Below are positions 59,087-64,000 of a DNA stretch of 64,000 nucleotides, one piece after another. Numbering within the stretch: position 1 is the first letter of the stretch; every line of letters begins with the position of its first letter. This DNA is from Erpobdella octoculata (Eukaryota > Annelida > Clitellata > Hirudinida > Erpobdellidae): assembly GCA_963978895.1 (NCBI GenBank), contig OZ022242.1, positions 17,040,621 to 17,104,620 on the forward strand, given 5' to 3'. The position numbers were made by a program, and so were the translations under genes. Under the pieces are notes generated by a model that had not been told where the DNA came from, ran no database searches, and saw nothing but the letters and a program-made list of their open reading frames with translations.

Positions 59087-59132
59087 GGGTTAACTGGCCA
59101 GTTTCAGCTATAAAAAGCCATCTTCAGAACCC
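59087..59132 (-). ncRNA. Hammerhead ribozyme motif 3 (minimal stem III)
   Basis: Minus strand: stem I GGGUU/AACCC, CUGAAGA, one extra U, stem II GGCU-UUUUAU-AGCU, GAAA, stem III ACUGGCCAGU, GUU. Compared with motif 1, stem I changes C-G to U-A and stem II changes entirely while pairing is kept. No Penelope-like coding is visible next to it. Confidence 0.75.
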
Positions 59133-59569
59133 TATGTTAAACAATAAATTAAATATTAAATATTATAAAAGTTGAAAGGGAAGAGTTAAAAATCAGAAAT
59201 ACTTAGGCTTAGACGGAGACATTTAATTAGAGCTAGGCTGAATCAGTTTTCAGTTAATAAATTAATACGGCTATTGATAGATGGAACACATTGAAATTTA
59301 GGTTAAAAAAAACATAAGGAAAATAAAGCGACCACATTAAATGAGTTACAAAGAGCGAAACTCACTTTGAAATTAAATAGAGTTCGAGGAAAAGTAGCCC
59401 AACAAAATCGATGATATTTTTTTTTCAATAATTTAGAACTAAATAAGTAATTAAAACACAGGAAAGACAAGCTAAAACACGTTAAACGCTCGATAGGTGA
59501 AAAACGTAACTATACAGAGCGGCGTTGTACGACTTGTGAACAACACAAAGAACGACAAGCACGGGCACA
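59133..59569. other. AT-rich spacer
   Basis: No gene is seen. Confidence 0.5.
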
Positions 59570-59842
59570 AAAATATTGGCAGTACATAATCTAAGACAAG
59601 GCTATTGTATACGGTCGGCGATGAAGACAATACTTTGACCTGCGGGCAACTTGACGCTTTCGTCCCAGTTGAACTTCATGACGTTCAGCCTGGATGCGAG
59701 GACGGTGCCTGGCTCAGTGGTTCGAATACCACTTTTGAGCATCTCACTTACAATGATAATATTAATAGCGGCGACGGCGCTAATTGCCGTCCTACCGTAT
59801 ACAATAGCCTTGTCTTAGATTATGTTACTGCCAATATTTTCA
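59570..59842. mobile_element. Foldback element with about 45-bp arms
   Basis: AAATATTGGCAGTACATAAT and CTAAGACAAGGCTATTGTAT at the left are inverted at 59795-59842. The spacer has a possible Pol III B-box word (GGTTCGAATACC). The 91-codon ORF inside is an accident of the palindrome. Confidence 0.65.
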
Positions 59843-60588
59843 AAGGACGGAAACTAAAATTAATCTCTATTGATCGATAATTAAACTTCACATTGTTATG
59901 TTAGGTTTAGGACGAAATGACAGTACATCAGTAATTCTGTCGCACGTTTAATTCAATTCATGTAAAGCAAACAATTCAATAAAGAAGCCGTTACAATTTA
60001 AGCCAGTTCAAATAAGCTGGATCAACTAGAAACCGCAGAAGCTATCTACTCGTTTTTAAAGTCAAACATCATGAAAAAAATTTTAATTTGAATGAGAAAT
60101 TCGAATCTGTTCATCATGTCAAATTAAATTCAGCTGCGCGGATGAGGTGTGATCACACTTGTTCAATAATCCATATTACAAATGCCATGTCAGTCATAGG
60201 TTCAATGTCTCAGTTTCAAGGACAGACAGAGCAACAAAATTTGAAGTTTGAGAATTCAAATGTCAATAACATTTAATGTCTAAATGATAACGATCATATA
60301 TTATCATAAATATCGAGTCAACAAAACCAATGTAATATTCTCATATAATATTGCTATCATAATATTGAATTGCAAGTGATTGCAACATCTCGATCATCAT
60401 CAGAATTCATAAACGTCTAATCATTCAATTAAATTCACGATCACTCTATGAAATCATCAAAAGTAATTACAATCTTTCGGCCGTCTTAAAGAAGCCTAAT
60501 GTTCTTAGTATTTCAAAGTCTTATATTATTCGGACACTCTATTCAAAAATATCATGTTATTACGCTCAAGCAAAACTATCGAAAACAT
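59843..60588. other. AT-rich spacer
   Basis: Short ORFs only, no domains. Confidence 0.5.
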
Positions 60589-60880
60589 TTAATCGTCGGC
60601 GATTTCCAGCGGAGAGAGATGGCTAATCGCTCGTGTCAGGACAGTTTGACCTACTTGAACTTTCACTACTCGTACATGACCATCTTTGCCAGGCATCACG
60701 TCAACAACTCTTCCAAGTGGCCACTGTCCTCTTACAGTGTCTAGATGTCGGGATGTGACGAGGATTGGTCGTTTGGTCGCAAGTACAAGATTTCTGCTGG
60801 TGTTGTTGTTCCTGGTCGTCCGTTTCCAAGTAGCGATGTTGTGGCTGGTCGTTTCTCTCGTTGTCACATCGCTGTGAATT
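60589..60880 (-). pseudogene. LTR retrotransposon polyprotein tail (BEL/Pao, DUF5641-like)
   Basis: The minus frame ends LDTVRGQWPLGRVVDVMPGK, DGHVRVVKVQVG, TVLTRAISHLSPLE then a stop. RGxWPLGRVxxVxPGxDGxVRVVxV...LxRPIxxLxPLE is the C-terminal module after the integrase in BEL/Pao polyproteins. The N-terminal side (before about residue 90 of the ORF) turns into Helitron-type minisatellite text, so only the last 60-70 residues belong to the retroelement. Confidence 0.7.
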
Positions 60881-60939
60881 TTCTCCTCCGCTTTTTCTAC
60901 TCTTCGCATTTCCGAGAGCCTTGATGTCTTGATGAGCCT

Positions 60940-61195
60940 TGTTCGCTTTCCCGCTCTTGGTCGCTTTACCTTTCCCGTTCGCTTTTCCGCTCTCATTTTC
61001 TTTTTCGTTCCCTCTTGCTTTCCCGTTCCCGCCCATTTTCTAATTCTCATTTCCGCTGGCTCTCCCGCTGCCGCTCCGCTCATTTTGTGACCGATTTCAA
61101 TTTTTTCTTCACTATAATTGTCTCCCATTGCCTCTCAAGCTTGTGTAAAAATTGTATTACGATCGGATGAATGGTGTAGCAATGCATAAAGGACT
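60940..61195 (-). mobile_element. Helitron-like minisatellite element, 3' end missing
   Basis: Pyrimidine-strand units, TTTGTGACCGATTTCAATTT, CCTCTCAAGCTTGTG, ATTACGATCGGATGAATGGT and TGCATAAAGGAC. The CTAG end is absent and the left side abuts the BEL/Pao fragment. Confidence 0.6.
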
Positions 61196-61287
61196 TACTT
61201 ATTTACAAAATCTAATTTATATATAAATAAAAGCGCAATGATGTATGTATTATGTATTATGTATGTCACCCGATTAGCATCTCCATC

Positions 61288-61560
61288 CCAATATCAGCCA
61301 TTGAAAGTTGGGTTTTTTTAGCGGTTTTTTTTCATTATCAGTCATTAAAGGTTGGGTTTTTTCTTAGGCTTTTTTTCACGATCACCCAAAATATGTTGTT
61401 TTTTTCGTAGGCTATTTTTTGATATACCATCCATTAAATATTGTGTTTTTCGTTAGAGGTTTTTTCACTATCACCCAATATATGTGGTTTTTTCGTAGGC
61501 TATTTTTTCCAATATCGCCATTTAAGGTTTTTTTCGTAGGCATTTTTCCATAATCATCCA
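61288..61560. repeat. Tandem repeat, period about 55-60 bp
   Basis: Diverged units of CATTAAAGGTTGGGTTTTTT, CGTAGGCTATTTTTT and ATCACCCAA. It follows a Helitron-like 5' start (TCTAATTTATATATAAATAA) at about 61208. Confidence 0.7.
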
Positions 61561-61830
61561 TTCAAATAGAGGACCATCCATTCAAATAGAGGACCATTCC
61601 AATACGTTTTCAAGTGATGGCTCTAAACGTTTAACGTGATCTGCTACTGGCTGAAATAGTCACATGCTTTGCTTGCGAAGCGTGCGTAAAGTTATTACTA
61701 TATAAGCGCATTGGTGTTGTTTTTGAGCTTAAAGTGCTATTTGAGTGCGACTACCTTTACTATTAATATGTATAAACTCACACGCTTCACGCGCGAAGCT
61801 TGCGTCAAGTGCTGGTTTATATATAAATAC

Positions 61831-62140
61831 TAGCTGACCCAGCAAACGTTGTTTTGCTTTATAAATCATTTTGTTTTTTTTTATTAAAAGTTTAATGTAC
61901 AAATTAAATCAATTTACAAATTCAATCTCGAAGAGCAATCGAGTGTACAATGTTTTTAAATGTTTTTATTTAACTTCACTTTCTTTCTTTTTGTCTGTGG
62001 TGATCAAATCTTAAAAACAAAAATTCACCCACTTTTCGACCACCTAGAGCTATAAAACTTTCAGGAAAGCTTTATTCTTGATGACAATACATGAATTTAA
62101 TGTTTTTGACATGAATTAGGCTTTAAATCAATTAAAATTA
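61831..62140 (-). mobile_element. Helitron-like element, inverted
   Basis: ACTAGCTGACCCAGCAAACG, the inverse of a CTAGT end. It leads into TTAACTTCACTTTC, GACCACCTAGAGC, CAGGAAAGCTTTATTC and TGACAATACATGAATT, all inverse to 5585, 7800 and 33817. Confidence 0.6.
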
Positions 62141-62560
62141 ATCAAATCTAATTAATTCCTGCCATCCAGTGACTGTTTATTACAGTCACTAGATAGTAGG
62201 AGTTAATTTGTTTGACAACCGGCCACAAAGCTCTGGCGATCGATATTTTGCATCTAAGTCCGTGTTTGCAATAGCGTTTACTAATCTAAACGTGTAATTT
62301 ACTTAGAGGCAAATAAAAGCATTTTTTTACATTTATTTTTTGTCTTTTCTTGTTTGTCTGTCCATCTTTAGCCAACAAAACAAACTGGATGGTTTGCCCA
62401 CGCGAGAACAAATTTAATAGATCTAGCTATAATAGACCTAACGATATTTTCTTGATTTTCTTAATGCAAAATTGTCAATGACCTAGCTAGATCACTTTCA
62501 ATTAGTAATAACGCTAAATCAAAGTCTTTCCTGTCCCATTACTGATCTTTGTACTAGGCC
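62141..62560. other. AT-rich spacer with a small hairpin
   Basis: CAGTGACTG and CAGTCACTAG near 62167-62192 form a short hairpin. No gene is seen. Confidence 0.5.
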
Positions 62561-62561
62561 C

Positions 62562-62625
62562 GTAGCTAGCGGGGGGCTGGGGGGGTTGCAGCCCCCTACT
62601 AAAAATTTAAGCCCCCCCACTAAAA
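62562..62625. mobile_element. G-tract MITE end
   Basis: TAGGCCCGTAGCTAGCGGGG, CTGGGGGGGTTGCAGCCCCC and GCCCCCCCAC. It resembles the 9649 element end (GCCCGCAACTA) in design. The partner end is not found, but a foldback follows. Confidence 0.4.
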
Positions 62626-62761
62626 TTGTTGTTAGGTTTTTTCACCTTATTTACCCCTAAGCCAGCCAAATGATGATGAAATTATGATCCGCAATTTAAA
62701 TTTAAATATAAATGTATTAAATAAAAATAAATTCAAATATAAAGTTAATAATAATAATTTT

Positions 62762-63318
62762 GGATTCAAATAATTGTCTTGATAATGATCGAACCACATT
62801 ATAATGAAATGTACTTTTTAGTCTAGTTTCTCATTTCAAGCTACTACACGTCCATTCATGTTTTACACATGAAAATTGTCATCAGTTTCATAATAATTGC
62901 TTGGACTTTGTCTTACAATACTGTAATAACTTCAATCTTACAGTTTTTGAACAGAGAAAAGAGCTAATTCAGCTTAGCTTAAAAACTTTTGCTTTTGATT
63001 TTTGAATGACTTTCAATAATTCAAACTATTTTCATAATTTAGTATTTTTTAGTGCTAGTCTGACAGTGCAATACTATTAACCCCAAAATTGCTAAACTGA
63101 TTAATTCGAAAAAACAATTTAAAGCTTACTGTCAAACCACACAATTTTTTAACAATATAGGTATAATGATATACTTGATATATAATCTAATCTTCTATTT
63201 AGATTGTTCTGAAACACATGAATGGATGTGTAGTAACTTAAAATGAGAAGCTAAACTAAATAGTAGGTACATTTTATTATAATGTGGTTTGAACTTTGTC
63301 AAGACAAATATTTAAATC
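62762..63318. mobile_element. Foldback element with about 107-bp arms
   Basis: GGATTCAAATAATTGTCTTG, CCACATTATAATGAAATGTA and CCATTCATG at 62762-62868 are inverted at 63211-63318 at about 80 percent or better. The spacer of about 340 bp has no ORF. Confidence 0.7.
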
Positions 63319-63439
63319 CAATTTTATTTTTTTGATTTATTGGCATTTGATACAGATGTACGTGTTTTTATCAAAATAAACTAAGCAAGTTATTGTATTG
63401 TGGACTATAACGGCTGTTTTAATCAATAAATAAATTTAG

Positions 63440-63717
63440 AAAATTTGATTCAGGAATGGGAGAGCAAACGTGAGCGGGAACGGGACAGCGACCGGGAACG
63501 GAAAAACGACCGGGAGCGGGAAAGCGACTGGGAGCGGGAAAGCGACCAGGAGCGGGAAAGCGACCGGGAGCCAGAAAGCGACCGGCAGCGGGAAAACGAC
63601 CGAAAACGGGAAAGCGAACAGGAGTGGGAAAGCTGGTGGGAAAGGAAACGGGAGAGAAAGAGACAAACATTAGAAAAACCTCTAAAAAACCCGGGCAACG
63701 CCGGGTATCTCCGCTAG
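63440..63717 (+). mobile_element. Helitron-like element with 18-bp minisatellite
   Basis: About nine units of CGGGAGCGGGAAAGCGAC (18 bp) with point variants (63460-63620). Then AGAAAAACCTCTAAAAAACC, the hairpin CCCGGGCAACGCCGGG, and TATCTCCGCTAG/T. This is the clearest view of the minisatellite. Frames across it give RERESDRE-like text on one strand and Phe/Pro/Val-rich or Ser/Arg-rich text on the other. Confidence 0.75.
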
Positions 63718-63805
63718 TACATACATAAACACACACACAGACACACATACATGCACATACACATACATACATACACACATACATACGCACATACATATAT
63801 ATATA
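63718..63805. repeat. (CA)/(CATA) microsatellite
   Basis: CACA and CATA repeats directly following the CTAG/T end. Confidence 0.85.
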
Positions 63806-63807
63806 GT

Positions 63808-63951
63808 TCCCGCTCGCTCACCCGCTCCGCTCCGCTCATTTTGTGACGGATTTCAAAAAAATTTTCTCTATGTTTGATTCCCCTTGACTCTCAAGGTTGT
63901 GTGAAAATTTCATTACGATCGGATGAATGGTGTAGCAATGCATAAAGGACA

Positions 63952-63955
<4 letters not shown>
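63808..63955 (-). mobile_element. Helitron-like 5' portion, inverted
   Basis: CGCTCATTTTGTGACGGATT, CTCTCAAGGTTGTGTGAAAA, ATTACGATCGGATGAATGGT and TGCATAAAGGACATG, then a (TA)n run to the window edge. Confidence 0.65.

Positions 63956-64000
<45 letters not shown>
63956..64000. repeat. (TA)n microsatellite at window end
   Basis: TA repeats continuing to the last base; the true end is outside the window. Confidence 0.9.

Noticed and set aside
59605..59880. 91-codon ORF in the foldback
   Set aside because: Spans the palindrome spacer and arm; no domain, and the arms are clearly DNA-level inverted repeats.
63436..63717. RERESDRE, SRSRS and FPLPVAF ORFs, also at 30814, 44501, 58503 and 60701
   Set aside because: These are the 18-bp Helitron minisatellite read in different frames. 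They mimic RS-domain or membrane proteins but share the mobile repeat at DNA level.

Overview
This window is eukaryotic (animal) nuclear DNA and is almost entirely repeats. It is AT-rich, full of (TA)n and other simple repeats, and contains GT-AG introns, tRNA-derived SINE heads and short degenerate TTAGGG tracts. It shows no operons, CRISPR array or prokaryotic signals. TTAGGG suggests an animal outside the TTAGG-using insects, but the phylum cannot be named from sequence alone. Only one well-supported non-mobile gene is visible: a two-exon gene on the minus strand (11925-12890) for a signal-peptide-bearing, Pro/His/Lys-rich repeat protein. Two further candidate host exons (44872-44970 and about 58113-58373) are weaker.

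Layout. 0-9 kb: AT-rich spacer, a non-autonomous hAT (4217-5461), a minus-strand hammerhead motif, the GIY-YIG end of a Penelope-like element, a foldback element, and SINE and LINE fragments. 9.6-11.3 kb: a hAT with perfect 8-bp target duplications and an internal tandem array. 11.9-12.9 kb: the secreted-protein gene. 13.6-16.2 kb: a hAT whose transposase halves lie in opposite orientations. 16.4-17.2 kb: a piggyBac relic. 18.5-24.8 kb: a solo LTR with a 5-bp duplication, split by a full-length non-LTR retrotransposon (19202-24646) with two intact ORFs, APE endonuclease, reverse transcriptase and RNase H. The insertion lies just downstream of the LTR TATA box. 25-31 kb: dispersed repeats, a complete small Helitron and a hAT C-terminal relic. 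31-37 kb: a (CATA)n block, hammerhead ribozyme, decayed SAP-domain gag in a small LTR element, and a SINE. 37-41 kb: a long-TIR transposon. 41-42 kb: a large (TAAA)n array. 42-51 kb: Helitron copies, a telomere-repeat MITE, a Helitron-type helicase relic and more hAT derivatives. 52.6-54.6 kb: a deleted CR1-like LINE. 54.6-57.1 kb: a second SAP-gag LTR element. 57-64 kb: candidate exon, Helitron derivatives, a second hammerhead, a BEL/Pao tail and a foldback element.

The strongest observations are: (1) a LINE inserted at the likely start site of an LTR promoter, with both duplications intact; (2) three complete minimal hammerhead motifs with compensatory changes in all three stems, one close to Penelope-like coding sequence; (3) two related short LTR elements in which the only recognisable coding sequence is a decayed SAP-domain gag-like protein; (4) a Helitron-like family carrying an 18-bp minisatellite. 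The elements act as nested parasites of one another and not as a pathway; the nesting order can be read from target-site duplications and empty-site paralogues inside the window.
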